A DNA stretch of 64,000 bases from Burkholderia latens (GCF_001718795.1 NZ_CP013435.1:2108001-2172000), one strand, 5' to 3'; counted from the first letter of the stretch, positions 31,374 through 42,068 are shown. Made by a program: numbers and translations. Notes: generated by a model not told the origin, from the sequence alone.

Positions 31374-31501
31374 TGGTCGATGGAATTTGCTTAAAAATCA
31401 GCTGATTGGCGGAAAATTTCGGTCGATACTAGCCAGCGCGTAATCGTTTGTCAAAACAAATTAAAAAATACAATCGAGATGGTCAGACCATTGGACGCCT
31501 A

Positions 31502-33124
31502 TCACGCTTTCCAGACCGCTTTCAACAGCTTTTGTGTGTAAGGATGTGACGGCCTCGTGAAGATGTCGGCGACCTCGCCGGACTCCACGATCGCCCCGCC
31601 CTGCATCACCGCGACGCGGTGGGCCATCGCGCCGATCACCTCGAGGTCGTGGCTGATGAATACATAGCCGAGGTTGTATTTCTGTTGCAAATTCGCGAGC
31701 AGCTTCAGCACCTGCTGCTGGATCGACACGTCGAGCGCCGACGTCGGTTCGTCGAGAATCAGGATGCGCGGCTCGAGCACGAGCGCGCGCGCGATTGCGA
31801 TCCGCTGGCGCTGGCCGCCGGAGAATTCGTGCGGATAGCGATGCAGCACCGTCCGGTCGAGGCCGACTTCGCGCAGCACGGCGAGCGACTTCGCGCGGCG
31901 CGCATCGGGCGTCAGCTCGGGCCGATGCAGCTCGAGCCCCTCGCCGACGATGCGCTCGATCGTGTGACGCGGCGACAGCGAGCTGAAGGGGTCCTGAAAG
32001 ACGACCTGCATGTTCGAGCGCAGCGCGGTCTGCTCGCGGCCGCGGTAGCTCGACAGCGCGCGCCCCTGAAACTCGATCTCGCCGTGCGTCGTCTTTTGCA
32101 GTCCGAGCAGCGCCATCGCGAGCGTCGACTTCCCGGAGCCGGATTCCCCGACGATACCGAGCGTCTCGCCCTGGCGCACCGATACGGACACGTCCGCGAC
32201 CGCCGTCACCGGCGCCGTGCCGAACCATCCCGCGAAACCCGGCCGCTTGCGCGCGAACTGCACGCTCACGTGGCGCGCATCGAGCACGACGGGCGCAATC
32301 GGCATGACCGGCGCGACCGCGCGCTGCGGCCGGCTGTTCAGGAGCCGCCGCGTATACGGATGCTCCGGCTCCGCGAAGATCCGCTCGACCGGCCCGCTTT
32401 CGACCAGCCGACCGCGTTCCATCACCGCGACCCGCTGCGCGAAGTGCCGCACCAGGTTCAGGTCGTGCGTGATCAGCAGAATCGCCATGCCGCGCTTTTC
32501 CGCCTCCTCGCGCTGCAGTTCGAGCAGCAGATCGACGATCTGCGCGCGGATCGTCACGTCGAGCGCGGTAGTCGGCTCGTCGGCGAGCAGCAGGCGCGGC
32601 CGGCACGCGAGCGCCATCGCGATCATCGCGCGCTGGCGCTGGCCGCCCGACAGCTGGTGCGGATAGCTGTCGACGCGCTTCTCCGGCTCGCCGATACCGG
32701 TGCGCGCGAGCAGCGCCACCGCGCGTTTGCGCGCTTCGGCCGCGGACACGCCGTCGTGCAGCACGATCGTCTCGCCGATTTGCGCGCCGATCGTGTAGAG
32801 CGGGTTCAGCGCGGTCATCGGCTCCTGGAAAATCATCGCAATGTCCGAGCCGCGCAGCCCGCGCATCTCGCGCTCGCTCTTGCCGGCAAGGTCCTGGCCG
32901 GCGAAGCGGATCGTGCCGCTCACGTCGGCGTCGCGCAGCAACCGCAGGATCGAGAGCGCGGTCACGCTCTTGCCCGACCCCGACTCGCCGACGAGCGCGA
33001 TGCGCTCGCCGCGGCCGATCGCGAGCGTCACGTCGTCGACGGCAACCGTGTCGCCGAAGCGCACGTGCAGATGCTCGAGCGACAGCAGCGGTTCGTCCGT
33101 ATTCGATACGACCGTATCGCTCAT
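31502..33124 (-). CDS. yejF: Peptide ABC transporter, double ATP-binding protein
   Basis: A 540-residue protein with two fused ABC domains: Walker [13 protein letters not shown] then [12 protein letters not shown], and signatures [13 protein letters not shown] and [13 protein letters not shown], each followed by an oligopeptide-type C-terminal HPYTRRLL or HPYTQKLL element. The fused pair is the YejF/oligopeptide arrangement. It powers the YejB/YejE permease. Its ATG overlaps the permease stop by four bases (ATGA), so it is the last cistron of yejABEF. E. coli YejABEF takes up microcin C and peptides; native substrates here are unknown. Confidence 0.94.
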   Translation of the reverse strand: MSDTVVSNTDEPLLSLEHLHVRFGDTVAVDDVTLAIGRGERIALVGESGSGKSVTALSILRLLRDADVSGTIRFAGQDLAGKSEREMRGLRGSDIAMIFQEPMTALNPLYTIGAQIGETIVLHDGVSAAEARKRAVALLARTGIGEPEKRVDSYPHQLSGGQRQRAMIAMALACRPRLLLADEPTTALDVTIRAQIVDLLLELQREEAEKRGMAILLITHDLNLVRHFAQRVAVMERGRLVESGPVERIFAEPEHPYTRRLLNSRPQRAVAPVMPIAPVVLDARHVSVQFARKRPGFAGWFGTAPVTAVADVSVSVRQGETLGIVGESGSGKSTLAMALLGLQKTTHGEIEFQGRALSSYRGREQTALRSNMQVVFQDPFSSLSPRHTIERIVGEGLELHRPELTPDARRAKSLAVLREVGLDRTVLHRYPHEFSGGQRQRIAIARALVLEPRILILDEPTSALDVSIQQQVLKLLANLQQKYNLGYVFISHDLEVIGAMAHRVAVMQGGAIVESGEVADIFTRPSHPYTQKLLKAVWKA

Positions 33125-34218
33125 CGCTGCCCTCCCGCCGCGCGCACCGAGTCGGCGATCCGCGTGTCGAGCGCGTTGCGCAGCGCGTCGCCCATGAAGG
33201 TCAGCAGCAGCAGCGTCGCGACCAGCACGCCGAACGTCGATAGCGAGATCCACCACGCGTCGAGATTGCCCTTGCCCTGCGCCAGCAGCTCGCCGAGGCT
33301 CGGCGTCGGCGGCGGCACGCCGAGCCCGAGAAAGTCGAGGCTCGTGAGCGCGAGGATCGCGCCGCTCATCCGGAACGGCAGGAACGTGATCACGGGAGTC
33401 ATGCTGTTCGGCAGCACGTGGCGCCAGATGATCTGCCAGTTCGTGAGGCCCATCGCGCGTGCCGCGCGCACGTAGTCCTGCGTGCGGTTGCGCAGGAACT
33501 CGGCGCGCACGTAGTCGGCGAGGCCGATCCAGCCGAACAGCGACAGCAGCACGATCAGCAGCAGGAAACTCGGCTCGAAGATCGACGCGAAGATGATCAG
33601 CAGATACAACTCCGGCAGCGAGCTCCAGATTTCGATCAACCGCTGCCCGACGATGTCGATGCGTCCGCCGAAGAAGCCTTGCACCGCGCCCGCCGCAATC
33701 CCGAGCAGCGTGCCGATGGCCGTAAGGATCAATCCGAACTCGACCGACACACGGAACCCGTACACGAGCCGCGCGAGCAGATCACGCCCTTGCGCGTCGG
33801 TGCCGAGCCAGTTCGCGCGCGACGGCGGCGCCGGATTCGGCACGTCCGAGAAGTAGTTCAACGTGTCGTAGTAATAGCGGTTCGGCGGGTAGACGACGAA
33901 GTTGCCCGGCGCATCGAGCCGCTTGCGCACGTATGGATCGAGATAGTCGGCCGGCGTCGGGAAGTCGCCGCCGAAAGTCGTCTCCGGGTACGCATGGAAC
34001 ATCGGGAAATAGTAGTGGCCGTCATAGCGCACCACGAGCGGCTTGTCGTTGGACCACAGCGGCGCCGCGAGACTCGCGGCGAACGCGACGACGAAGATCA
34101 CGAAGCTCCAGTAGCCGAGGCGCTGCTGGCGAAAACGCCGCCACACGCGGCGTGCGGGCGATGGCGACACGCGCGCCCGCGCGGCGTCGATGCGGGACGA
34201 CACGACGGCCCGGTTCAT
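33121..34218 (-). CDS. yejE: Peptide ABC transporter permease
   Basis: A 365-residue inner-membrane permease of the DppC/OppC class. The N-terminal arm is long, with a first membrane segment (YWSFVIFVVAFAASLAAPLW) then a ~110-residue periplasmic loop containing many Tyr/Pro/Asn residues, characteristic of YejE. Five membrane segments follow, with the EAA-loop-like region ARAMGLTNWQIIWRHVLPNS contacting the ATPase. Between yejB and yejF in order. Confidence 0.94.
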   Translation of the reverse strand: MNRAVVSSRIDAARARVSPSPARRVWRRFRQQRLGYWSFVIFVVAFAASLAAPLWSNDKPLVVRYDGHYYFPMFHAYPETTFGGDFPTPADYLDPYVRKRLDAPGNFVVYPPNRYYYDTLNYFSDVPNPAPPSRANWLGTDAQGRDLLARLVYGFRVSVEFGLILTAIGTLLGIAAGAVQGFFGGRIDIVGQRLIEIWSSLPELYLLIIFASIFEPSFLLLIVLLSLFGWIGLADYVRAEFLRNRTQDYVRAARAMGLTNWQIIWRHVLPNSMTPVITFLPFRMSGAILALTSLDFLGLGVPPPTPSLGELLAQGKGNLDAWWISLSTFGVLVATLLLLTFMGDALRNALDTRIADSVRAAGGQR

Positions 34219-34293
34219 CGCGCACCTCGTGTGGCGAGCGCGGGTACGCAGGCCGATGCGCGGGCAGGCAGCGTGCGGACGGACGGTTTCATG

Positions 34294-35337
34294 TCAGCGC
34301 TCCAGGTTGTCGAATTGAATGCGCGGGTCGACCCACACGTAGCAGAGGTCGGAGACAAGCTTCGTTGCGAGCCCGATCAGCGTGAACAGGTACAGCGTGC
34401 CGAGCACCACCGGATAGTCGCGCCGCACGACCGATTCGTACGACAGCAGCCCCAGGCCGTCGAGCGAGAACAGCGTCTCGATCAGCAGGCTGCCGGTGAA
34501 GAACGCGCCGATGAATGCGGCGGGGAACCCGACGATCAGCGGCAGCATCGCGTTGCGGAACACGTGCTTCCACAGCACGGTGCGCTCGGCGAGCCCTTTC
34601 GCGCGTGCGGTCAGCACGTATTGCTTGCGGATTTCGTCGAGGAACGCATTCTTCGTGAGCATCGTGACGACCGCGAAGCTGCCGACGACCGATGCGGTGA
34701 TCGGCAGCGCGATGTGCCACAGGTAGTCGAGCACCTTGCCGCCGAGCGATAGCTGCGCGAAGTTGTCCGACGTGAGCCCGCGCAGCGGGAACAGCTGCCA
34801 GAACGAGCCGCCGCCGAACAGCACGAGCAGCAGCACGCCGAGCACGAAGCCCGGAATCGCATAGCCGACCAGTACGACGAGACTCGTCGCGACGTCGAAC
34901 GGCGAGCCGTTGCGCACGGCCTTCGCGATGCCGAGCGGCACCGAGATCAGGTACGTGACGAAGAACGTCCACAGCCCGATGCTGATCGACACCGGCAGCT
35001 TCTGCACGATCAGCGACCACACGCTTTGATGGCGAAAGTAGCTTTCGCCGAGATCGAAGCGCGCGAAGCGCTTCAGCATCAGCCAATAGCGCTCGAGCGG
35101 CGGCTTGTCGAAACCATACAGCGCCTTGAGCTGCGCGAGCTGCTGCGCGTCGACGCCCGTATGCGCGCGCATGCCGAACGGTGTCGCGCCCTGCTCCGTC
35201 GCGCCCTTGCGCAGCTCCTGCACGGCCTGTTCGACCGGCCCGCCCGGCACGAACTGAATCACGGCGAACGTGAGCGTGAGCACGCCGACGAGCGTCGGGA
35301 CCATCAGCAGCAGGCGTTTGAGGATGTAGCTCCACAT
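34294..35337 (-). CDS. yejB: Peptide ABC transporter permease
   Basis: A 347-residue DppB/OppB-type permease starting MWSYILKRLLLMVPTLVGV. A first membrane segment, a ~110-residue periplasmic loop, then five more segments, with the ARAKGLAERTVLWKHVFRNA ATPase-contact loop near residue 240. I start at 35337, where the family N-terminus begins. It sits 75 bases upstream of yejE and 50 bases after yejA. Confidence 0.94.
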   Translation of the reverse strand: MWSYILKRLLLMVPTLVGVLTLTFAVIQFVPGGPVEQAVQELRKGATEQGATPFGMRAHTGVDAQQLAQLKALYGFDKPPLERYWLMLKRFARFDLGESYFRHQSVWSLIVQKLPVSISIGLWTFFVTYLISVPLGIAKAVRNGSPFDVATSLVVLVGYAIPGFVLGVLLLVLFGGGSFWQLFPLRGLTSDNFAQLSLGGKVLDYLWHIALPITASVVGSFAVVTMLTKNAFLDEIRKQYVLTARAKGLAERTVLWKHVFRNAMLPLIVGFPAAFIGAFFTGSLLIETLFSLDGLGLLSYESVVRRDYPVVLGTLYLFTLIGLATKLVSDLCYVWVDPRIQFDNLER

Positions 35338-35387
35338 AAGGCGTCGACTCGCGATCGTCAGGCTGGATTGAATGAAAGCAGGCGGCT

Positions 35388-37271
35388 TCAGTGATCGGGC
35401 TTGGCCCACCAGGTCGATACGACCCAGCCCTCGGCCGAATAGTACAGCGGCAGCGTCTGCGGATAGGCAAGCGTGCGCTTGTACGCGATCCGGTGCGTCC
35501 CGCTGTACCACTGCGGCACCGCGTAGTAGCCATGCATCAGCACGCGGTCGAGCGCATGCGTCGCGTCGAGCAGTTCTTCGCGCGTCTGCGCGGTGCCGAG
35601 TGCGTGCAGCAACGCGTCGACCGCAGGCGACTTCAGGCCGATCAGGTTGTCGGAGCCCGGTTCGTCCGCGAACTTGCTCGCGTAGCGCGAATATTGTTCG
35701 GCGCCCGGCACCTGCACGCCCGGCAGGCGGATCGTCGTCATGTCGTAGTCGAATGCGTCGAGCCTCTTTTGCAGCAACGCGAAATCGGCCGTGCGAAAGC
35801 GCGCGTCGATGCCGAGCTTCGCGAGATTGCGCTGATAGGCGGTCACGACGCCCTGCATCGATCCGCCGGAATCGTCGAGGATCTCGAACGCGAACGGCTC
35901 GCCCTTCGCATTGCGCAACGCGCCGTCGCGATAGGTCCAGCCTGCCTGCGCGAGCAGCGCGCGAGCCTTCAACAGGTTCGCGCGCAGCGAGCCCGGCGGA
36001 TTCGTGCTCGGTTGCGTAACCATCGGACCGAACACGGCCGGGTCGAGCTGCGCGCGCAGCGGCTCGAGCAGCTTCAGTTCACCCGGGCCCGGCGTACCGG
36101 TTGCCTGCAGGTCGGTGTCCGCGAAATAGCTGTCGAGGCGCGTGTACGCGCCGTAGAACAGCTGGCGATTCAGCCATTCGAAGTCGAACGCGAGGTCAAG
36201 CGCCTGACGCACGCGCACGTCGCGAAACAGCGGTCGGCGCAGGTTCATGAAGAAGCCCTGCATGCCCGCGCCATTGTGCTGGCGGAATTCGCGCTTGACG
36301 AGCTCGCCGTTGTCGAAACGCTTGCCGACGTCGCGGCGCGCCCAGTTGCGCGCGATGTACTCGACCAGCACGTCGTACTCGCCGGCCTTGAACGCCTCGA
36401 GCCGCGCGACGCCGTCGCCGTACAGCTTGTAGACGATCCGCTCGAAATTGTTGGTGCCGACCCGCACCGGCAAGTCGGCGCCCCAATACGCGGGATTGCG
36501 CCGGTACGTGATCGTGCGGCCGTTGTCGTAATGATCGATCAGGTACGGGCCGCTGCCGATCGGCTGCTCGAACGCAAGCTGGTCGAACGGAATGCGCGAA
36601 CCGTCCGCGCGCAGCCCCCACTTGCGCGAGAACACCGGCACGCCGCCGGCAATCAGCGGCAACTCGCGGTTCGCGCTATGAAATTCGAAGCGCACGGTCG
36701 CCGGATCGACCACCACGGCCTTCGTGATTTCGGCGAAGTACGCGCCGAACTGCGGCGCGGCCTGTTTGCTCTTGAGTGTGTCGAACGAGAACTTGACGTC
36801 GTCGGCCGTGACGCGATCGCCGTTCGAAAAGCGCGCGCGCGGATTCAGGTGGAACGTGACCGAGCGGCGGTCCGGCGCGATGTCGATGTCGTCGGCGAGC
36901 AGGCCGTACGCGGACGCCGGCTCGTCGGAACTGCCGGTCGCGAGGCTCTCGAACAGCATGTCGATGCCCGGCGCGGGGTTGCCGCGCATCGTGAACGGAT
37001 TGAATTTGTCGAACGACGTCAGCCGGTTCGGGTTCGCGAGCACCAGCGTGCCGCCCTTTGGCGCATCCGGGTTCACATAGTCGAAATGCTTGAAGCCCGG
37101 CGGATATTTCGGCTCGCCGTACTGTGCAATCGCATAGGCCGCGTGCGCGGCCGTCGCGGCCAGCAGCGCCTGTATTGCCCATACTGCCGCCGCGCGGCCG
37201 GCGGCCCGTACCGCCTGCGCGGCGCCGAAGCGGATGCGCGCGGCCGTGGCCCGGGGCGAACCCTTCGTCAT
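35388..37271 (-). CDS. yejA: Extracellular peptide-binding protein of the Yej transporter
   Basis: A 627-residue SBP family 5 protein. The signal peptide, after a basic N-terminus, ends near ATAAHA (residues ~40-44); mature start AYAIAQYGEPKYPPGF matches the YejA family (GEPKYP). Characteristic elements include YVNPDAPKGGTL near the start and the conserved AFDFEWLNRQLFYGAY segment. It captures peptides in the periplasm and delivers them to YejBE. First gene of the operon; the promoter should lie in 37272-37400. Confidence 0.94.
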   Translation of the reverse strand: MTKGSPRATAARIRFGAAQAVRAAGRAAAVWAIQALLAATAAHAAYAIAQYGEPKYPPGFKHFDYVNPDAPKGGTLVLANPNRLTSFDKFNPFTMRGNPAPGIDMLFESLATGSSDEPASAYGLLADDIDIAPDRRSVTFHLNPRARFSNGDRVTADDVKFSFDTLKSKQAAPQFGAYFAEITKAVVVDPATVRFEFHSANRELPLIAGGVPVFSRKWGLRADGSRIPFDQLAFEQPIGSGPYLIDHYDNGRTITYRRNPAYWGADLPVRVGTNNFERIVYKLYGDGVARLEAFKAGEYDVLVEYIARNWARRDVGKRFDNGELVKREFRQHNGAGMQGFFMNLRRPLFRDVRVRQALDLAFDFEWLNRQLFYGAYTRLDSYFADTDLQATGTPGPGELKLLEPLRAQLDPAVFGPMVTQPSTNPPGSLRANLLKARALLAQAGWTYRDGALRNAKGEPFAFEILDDSGGSMQGVVTAYQRNLAKLGIDARFRTADFALLQKRLDAFDYDMTTIRLPGVQVPGAEQYSRYASKFADEPGSDNLIGLKSPAVDALLHALGTAQTREELLDATHALDRVLMHGYYAVPQWYSGTHRIAYKRTLAYPQTLPLYYSAEGWVVSTWWAKPDH

Positions 37272-37404
37272 AGTGGCCCTGTCGGTCGATTGTGGAATGG
37301 AACGAGGGTCGATTCTACCCATTGAACTCGACGTCGAGCCAGACCGCGGCTTTCCATGCGTGGCGCCGGAGCGTCGCGCCGATCGCGTGTACGTTGGAGG
37401 CGCA

Positions 37405-37431
37405 AAAGAAAAACCGCCACGCGGGCGGTTC
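37405..37431 (-). terminator. Intrinsic terminator after the proline-rich protein gene
   Basis: AACCGCC / GGCGGTT stem with a CG-rich loop; on the minus strand it is followed by TTTTTCTTTT. Confidence 0.85.
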
Positions 37432-37472
37432 TTCTTTCGGGGCACGCGCATCGCGCGTGCGTCGCAGTTCGA

Positions 37473-37832
37473 TCAGCGCCAGCCGTTGTGACGGCCGTTA
37501 TCCCAGTGACCATGCCCACGATCCCAGCCGCGGCCATGATGGCGGTACCACTCGTCGCGCGCCCAGTAGCGGCGGCCGTCCCAGTAGCGATCGCCGTGCC
37601 AGCCGATCACGATAGCCGGTGCCGGCCCGTACACGGGCGCAGGTGCATAGACAGGCGCCGGCTGGTAGACGACCGGCGGCGGAGGCGGCGGCGCGTACAC
37701 GGGCGCAGGTGCGACGTAGACCGGAGCCGGCACGCCGACGTTGATCCCGACATTGACTCCCGCCATTGCTGCGCCCGACACGAGCAAGGCTGTCACACCG
37801 GTCAAGAGCGAGGCAACACGCAAAGTCTTCAT
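37473..37832 (-). CDS. Secreted Pro/Tyr/Val-repeat and Gly/His/Trp-rich protein, function unknown
   Basis: A 119-residue exported protein. A signal peptide (residues 1-24, cleavage after AMA) is followed by a GVNVGINVGV segment, four PAPVY-type repeats (residues ~39-78, PAPVYVAPAPVYAP and similar, with a run of six prolines), and a C-terminal tail of ~42 residues rich in Trp, Arg, Gly and His (RYWDGRRYWARDEWYRH). Small secreted proteins of this YXWDG type are common in Burkholderia and lack a known function; a wall- or membrane-associated role is possible. The start at 37832 has a GAGGA ribosome-binding site; an upstream in-frame ATG adds eight residues. Confidence 0.85.
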   Translation of the reverse strand: MKTLRVASLLTGVTALLVSGAAMAGVNVGINVGVPAPVYVAPAPVYAPPPPPPVVYQPAPVYAPAPVYGPAPAIVIGWHGDRYWDGRRYWARDEWYRHHGRGWDRGHGHWDNGRHNGWR

Positions 37833-38226
37833 GGATTCCTCTTCGAGTTGTTTCATGTGTGATTCGACTATAACGGCCGGCGCCATCTCCGCATATTTCA
37901 AGTTTGTAAGAACTGATGCGCGGCATCGCGCCGGGGACGGCTCGCTAACGTCTTGTAACAATTGACGGCCCTCAGCGGGCGGTCGTGGCTTGGCCGGCCT
38001 GCCCGCGCGCGGCTTGCGCGCCGCTATCGCGCCGGATACGCGGCCGCAGCGCACGCAGGGTGCGCGCAATCATACTGCTTCCCGTGCGCGCCGGTGCAGT
38101 CCGCCGGACAACGCCGAACGTGGCCGACGGCAGATGGCCGATGGCAATCGGCGGCAGGCAGGCGAAAAAAAAAGCGGCACGCGCGTGCCGCTTCTCCGTG
38201 GCCGGCGCACTGCGCCGCGATGCTGC
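37833..38226. other. Intergenic region between the proline-rich protein gene and cyoD
   Basis: 394 bases with no convincing gene. It contains the cyoD terminator (38164-38196) and, on the minus strand, the upstream region of the proline-rich gene. I see no conserved RNA. Confidence 0.5.
38164..38196 (-). terminator. Intrinsic terminator after cyoD
   Basis: AGCGGCAC-GCGC-GTGCCGCT (38172-38191); on the minus strand it is followed by a run of eight T or more. Confidence 0.9.
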
Positions 38227-38559
38227 TCAACGCGACATCATGTTCATGCTGACGTTGTGCATCACCCACAGCGTGCCGACGATCAGGATCGCCGCGGTGA
38301 GCACCGTGTAGCTGAACGCCATCACGTTCCAGCGCTGACCGGACGAACCGTTCATGTGCAGGAAGTACACGAGGTGCACGACGATCTGCACGAACGCGAG
38401 CGCGGCGAGCGCGATCAGCGACGCGTGCGGCGACAGCACGCCGCCCATCACGAGGCCGAACGACGCGGCCGTGAGCAGCACCGACAGGATGAAACCGGCG
38501 ACATAGCCGCCGACGCTGCCGTGCCCTTCTCCGAGTTGAGACGAATGCGAATGGGCCAT
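38227..38559 (-). CDS. cyoD: Cytochrome bo3 ubiquinol oxidase subunit IV
   Basis: A 110-residue protein with three membrane segments; the N-terminal MAHSHSSQLGEGHGSVGGYVAGF arm and the FVQIVVHLVYFLHM segment match subunit IV. It stabilises the oxidase. It directly abuts cyoC, whose TAA is adjacent to the cyoD start. In E. coli cyoE (heme O synthase) would follow; here a terminator follows instead. Confidence 0.94.
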   Translation of the reverse strand: MAHSHSSQLGEGHGSVGGYVAGFILSVLLTAASFGLVMGGVLSPHASLIALAALAFVQIVVHLVYFLHMNGSSGQRWNVMAFSYTVLTAAILIVGTLWVMHNVSMNMMSR

Positions 38560-39168
38560 TTAGATCACGCTCGCGAGGTAGACGAAGGAAAACACGCAGA
38601 TCCACACGATGTCGAGGAAGTGCCAGAAGAGACTCAGGCACGTCAGACGCCGCAGGTCGCGGTCGGTCAGATCGCCGCCGCGCAACACGATCTGCCCGGC
38701 CAGCACGATCATCCACAGGAGGCCTGCGGTTACGTGCAGCCCGTGCGTGCCGACCAGCGTGAAGAACGCTGACAGAAACGCGCTGCGCTGCGGGCCCGCG
38801 CCTTGCGCGATCAGGTGCGAGAACTCGCGCAGCTCCATTGCAAGAAACGCCGCGCCGAGCACGAACGTCACCGCGAGCCACGCAAGCAGCGCGCCGCGAC
38901 GCTGCTTGTACGCGGCCAGCATCGCAAAGCCGTACGTGATGCTCGACAGCAGCAGCGCGGCGGTTTCGACCGCGACGCCCGGAATGTCGAACAGGTCCTT
39001 CGCGGTCGGGCCGCCCGCGTACTGGTTGCCGAGCACCGCGAACGTCGCGAACAACGCCGCGAAGATCACGCAGTCGGTCATCAGGTACAGCCAGAAGCCG
39101 AACACCGAATGCGACGGAGGATGGTCGTCGTGCTCGACCAGGGTCGCGCTCAAGGTTTTCTGCAACAT
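38560..39168 (-). CDS. cyoC: Cytochrome bo3 ubiquinol oxidase subunit III
   Basis: A 202-residue protein with five predicted membrane segments, as in CyoC. Motifs such as [21 protein letters not shown] and a carboxy-terminal [17 protein letters not shown] are typical of heme-copper subunit III. Its stop is immediately followed by cyoD; its start overlaps the cyoB stop by one base. Confidence 0.95.
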   Translation of the reverse strand: MLQKTLSATLVEHDDHPPSHSVFGFWLYLMTDCVIFAALFATFAVLGNQYAGGPTAKDLFDIPGVAVETAALLLSSITYGFAMLAAYKQRRGALLAWLAVTFVLGAAFLAMELREFSHLIAQGAGPQRSAFLSAFFTLVGTHGLHVTAGLLWMIVLAGQIVLRGGDLTDRDLRRLTCLSLFWHFLDIVWICVFSFVYLASVI

Positions 39169-41174
39169 CAGTTGGCCTCCAGTTCCACGTCGTCGACGCG
39201 CGTGGCCACGCGCGCCGCCGGTTGCTTCTCTTCGATCTTGCGCACCTTCGTCGCAGGGATGTAGTAGCCGTCGTTGTCACGCGAGCTGTAGATCACGAGC
39301 GTCGCGACGATACCCGCCAGCCCGCCGATCGCCATCCACCAGATGTGCCACACCAGCGCGAAGCCGAGCACCAGGCTGAAGACCGCGACGACGAGACCGG
39401 CACACGTGTTCGACGGCATGTGGATGTCGCGGATCGCTGCCGGGTCGGGGCGGCCGTCGCCGCGCGCCTTCATGTCCGCGTACGCATCGAGCGCGCGCAC
39501 CTGCGGAATCACCGCGAAGTTGTAGTCAGCCGGCGGCGACGACGTCGCCCATTCCAGCGTGCGGCCGCCCCACGGATCGCCCGTGGTATCGCGATAGGCC
39601 GGCAGGTTGCGGTTGCGAATGCTGACCACCAGTTGCAACAGCTGGCACGCAATGCCGATCGCGATCAGCACCGCGCCGAACGCGGCGACGAGCAGCCACG
39701 GATGCCACGCCGGGTTGTCGTAGTGGTTCAGGCGACGCGTCATGCCCATGAAGCCGAGCACGTAGAGCGGCACGAACGCGACGTAGAAGCCGACCTGCCA
39801 GAACCAAAACGCCGCCTTGCCGAGCTTCTCGTTCAGCTTGAAGCCGAACGCTTTCGGAAACCAGTAATTGAAGCCAGCGAGATAACCGAACAGCACGCCG
39901 CCGATGATCACGTTGTGGAAGTGCGCGATCAGGAACAGGCTGTTGTGCAGCACGAAGTCCGCGCCCGGGATCGCCATCATCACGCCCGTCATGCCGCCGA
40001 GCGTGAATGTGACCATGAAGCCGATCGTCCACAGCACGGGCGTCGTGAACTGGATCCGGCCACGATACATCGTGAACAGCCAGTTGAACACCTTCACGCC
40101 GGTCGGGATCGCAATGATCATCGTCATGATCCCGAAGAACGCGTTCACGTTCGCACCCGAGCCCATCGTGAAGAAGTGATGCAGCCACACGAGGAACGAC
40201 AGCACCATGATCGCGCAGGTCGCGTACACCATCGTCTTGTAGCCGAACAGCGGCTTCTTCGCGAACGTCGCAATGACTTCCGAGAAGATCCCGAACGCTG
40301 GCAGGATCAGGATGTACACCTCCGGATGGCCCCACGCCCAGATCAGGTTCAGATACAGCATCGCGTTGCCGCCGGCTTCGTTCGTGAAGAAGTGCATGCC
40401 GAGGTAACGGTCGAGGCCGAGCAGCGCGAGCGTCGCAGTCAGGATCGGGAACGACGCCATGATCAGCACGTTCGTGCAAAGCGCCGTCCACGTGAACACC
40501 GGCATCTTCATCAGCGTCATGCCGGGCGCGCGCATCTTGATGATCGTCACGAAGAAGTTCACGCCCGTCAGCAGCGTGCCGACGCCCGAGATCTGCAACG
40601 CCCACAGGTAGTAGTCGACCCCTACCCCCGGGCTGAACTGCAGCTCCGACAGCGGCGGATACGCGAGCCAGCCGGTCTGCGCGAATTCGCCGATCACGAG
40701 CGACACGTTGATCAGGATCGCGCTGACCGCCGTCATCCAGAACGACAGCGAGTTGATGAACGGGAACGCGACGTCGCGCGCGCCGATCTGCAGCGGCACG
40801 ACCAGGTTCATCAGGCCGACCATGAACACCATCGCCATGAAGAAGATCATGATCACGCCGTGTGCCGTGAAGATCTGGTCATAGTGGTGCGGCGGCAGAT
40901 AGCCGGGCGCGTTGTACGCGAGCGCGAGCTGCATGCGCATCATGATCGCGTCGGCGAAGCCGCGCAGCAGCATGATCATCGCGACGATGATGTACATCAC
41001 GCCGAGTTTCTTGTGGTCGACCGTCGTCAGCCATTCCGTCCACAGCCACTTCCAGCGGCCGGTGATCGTCAGTGCGGCGAGTATGCCCAGCACGACCAGC
41101 CCCATGAAGGCGCCCGCCCCCATGATGATGGGCTGATCGAACGGGATCGCCGAAAGTGTGAGTTTGCCGAACAT
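39168..41174 (-). CDS. cyoB: Cytochrome bo3 ubiquinol oxidase subunit I
   Basis: A 668-residue catalytic subunit, 15-TM type. It reduces O2 to water with ubiquinol and pumps protons. The quinone-site region ([10 protein letters not shown]), the proton/heme segments, the crosslinked His-Tyr motif GHPEVYIL, and the HFHNVIIGG double-histidine motif for the two hemes are all visible. It starts [15 protein letters not shown], as in the family. The overlap with cyoC by one base and a 3-base gap to cyoA show an operon cyoABCD. Confidence 0.97.
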   Translation of the reverse strand: MFGKLTLSAIPFDQPIIMGAGAFMGLVVLGILAALTITGRWKWLWTEWLTTVDHKKLGVMYIIVAMIMLLRGFADAIMMRMQLALAYNAPGYLPPHHYDQIFTAHGVIMIFFMAMVFMVGLMNLVVPLQIGARDVAFPFINSLSFWMTAVSAILINVSLVIGEFAQTGWLAYPPLSELQFSPGVGVDYYLWALQISGVGTLLTGVNFFVTIIKMRAPGMTLMKMPVFTWTALCTNVLIMASFPILTATLALLGLDRYLGMHFFTNEAGGNAMLYLNLIWAWGHPEVYILILPAFGIFSEVIATFAKKPLFGYKTMVYATCAIMVLSFLVWLHHFFTMGSGANVNAFFGIMTMIIAIPTGVKVFNWLFTMYRGRIQFTTPVLWTIGFMVTFTLGGMTGVMMAIPGADFVLHNSLFLIAHFHNVIIGGVLFGYLAGFNYWFPKAFGFKLNEKLGKAAFWFWQVGFYVAFVPLYVLGFMGMTRRLNHYDNPAWHPWLLVAAFGAVLIAIGIACQLLQLVVSIRNRNLPAYRDTTGDPWGGRTLEWATSSPPADYNFAVIPQVRALDAYADMKARGDGRPDPAAIRDIHMPSNTCAGLVVAVFSLVLGFALVWHIWWMAIGGLAGIVATLVIYSSRDNDGYYIPATKVRKIEEKQPAARVATRVDDVELEAN

Positions 41175-41177
41175 GCG

Positions 41178-42068
41178 TTACCCCTTCGTGCCGCAGGCGG
41201 CGTCCTTCAGGTCGAGGACGTGGCCATCGTTGTATTTCGCGATGATGTTGTGGAAGAGCCGCGGATCGACCGACGAGAAGTAGCGTACGGGCGCCTTCTC
41301 GCTTGGCTGCGCGACGGTGCCGTACGCAGTTGCGTCGAGCCGCTCGGGCGATGCCTTCACTTTCTGCACCCACGCGTCGAATTGCTCGCGCGGCTCGGCG
41401 AGCGTGCGGAACTTCATGTCGGAGAAGCCGCGCCCGCTGAAGTTGGCGGACGTGCCTGCGTAGTCGCCGGCTTCGTCGGCGATCAGGTGCAGGCGCGTCT
41501 GCATGCCGGCCATCGCGTAGACCTGGCCGCCTAGCTGCGGAATGAAGAACGAGTTCATCACCGAATCCGACGTGATACGGAAATTAACCGGCGTGCCGAC
41601 CGGAATCGCAAGCTGGTTCACCGACGCGATGCCGAGTTCCGGATAGATGAACAGCCATTTCCAGTCGAGCGCGACGACCTCGACGTCGATCGGCTTCACC
41701 GACGACTCAAGCGGCTTGTACGGATCGAGCTCGTGCGTGGTTTTCCACGTGAGCACGCCGAGAAACAGAATGATCAGCGTCGGCACCGTCCAGATCACGA
41801 CCTCGATCGCGGTCGAGTGCGACCAGTTAGGTGCATACGTGGCGTTGCGGTTCGATGCGCGGTAACGCCACGCGAACCACAGCGTGAGCAGGATCACCGG
41901 CACGACGACGATCAGCATCGCCCAAGTCGACGTCGCGATCAGCGCCTTCTCGGCAGCGCCCACGCTTCCTTTCGGATTTAGTACATCTAAATTACAGCCT
42001 GACAGGCTCAATGCCGCGCCGATCGATATCAGCGCCGTCCAGCCTTTTGAAGCTTTTCTATTCATCAC
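41178..42068 (-). CDS. cyoA: Cytochrome bo3 ubiquinol oxidase subunit II
   Basis: A 296-residue lipoprotein subunit. The lipobox LSLSGC places the lipidated cysteine at 25 (24 if the second methionine is used). Two transmembrane helices (~45-65 and ~88-108) precede a cupredoxin-fold domain that lacks CuA ligands, as expected for a quinol oxidase. The WLFIYPELGIASVNQLAIPVG and FFIPQLGGQVYAMAGM motifs are typical. First gene of the operon. A dyad at 42193-42212 lies upstream. Confidence 0.95.
   Translation of the reverse strand: MMNRKASKGWTALISIGAALSLSGCNLDVLNPKGSVGAAEKALIATSTWAMLIVVVPVILLTLWFAWRYRASNRNATYAPNWSHSTAIEVVIWTVPTLIILFLGVLTWKTTHELDPYKPLESSVKPIDVEVVALDWKWLFIYPELGIASVNQLAIPVGTPVNFRITSDSVMNSFFIPQLGGQVYAMAGMQTRLHLIADEAGDYAGTSANFSGRGFSDMKFRTLAEPREQFDAWVQKVKASPERLDATAYGTVAQPSEKAPVRYFSSVDPRLFHNIIAKYNDGHVLDLKDAACGTKG

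Noticed and set aside
39222..41534. Very long plus-strand open frame opposite cyoB
   Set aside because: Antisense shadow: the minus strand encodes an unmistakable CyoB with all catalytic motifs; the plus frame is Arg/His-rich and has no recognisable domain.
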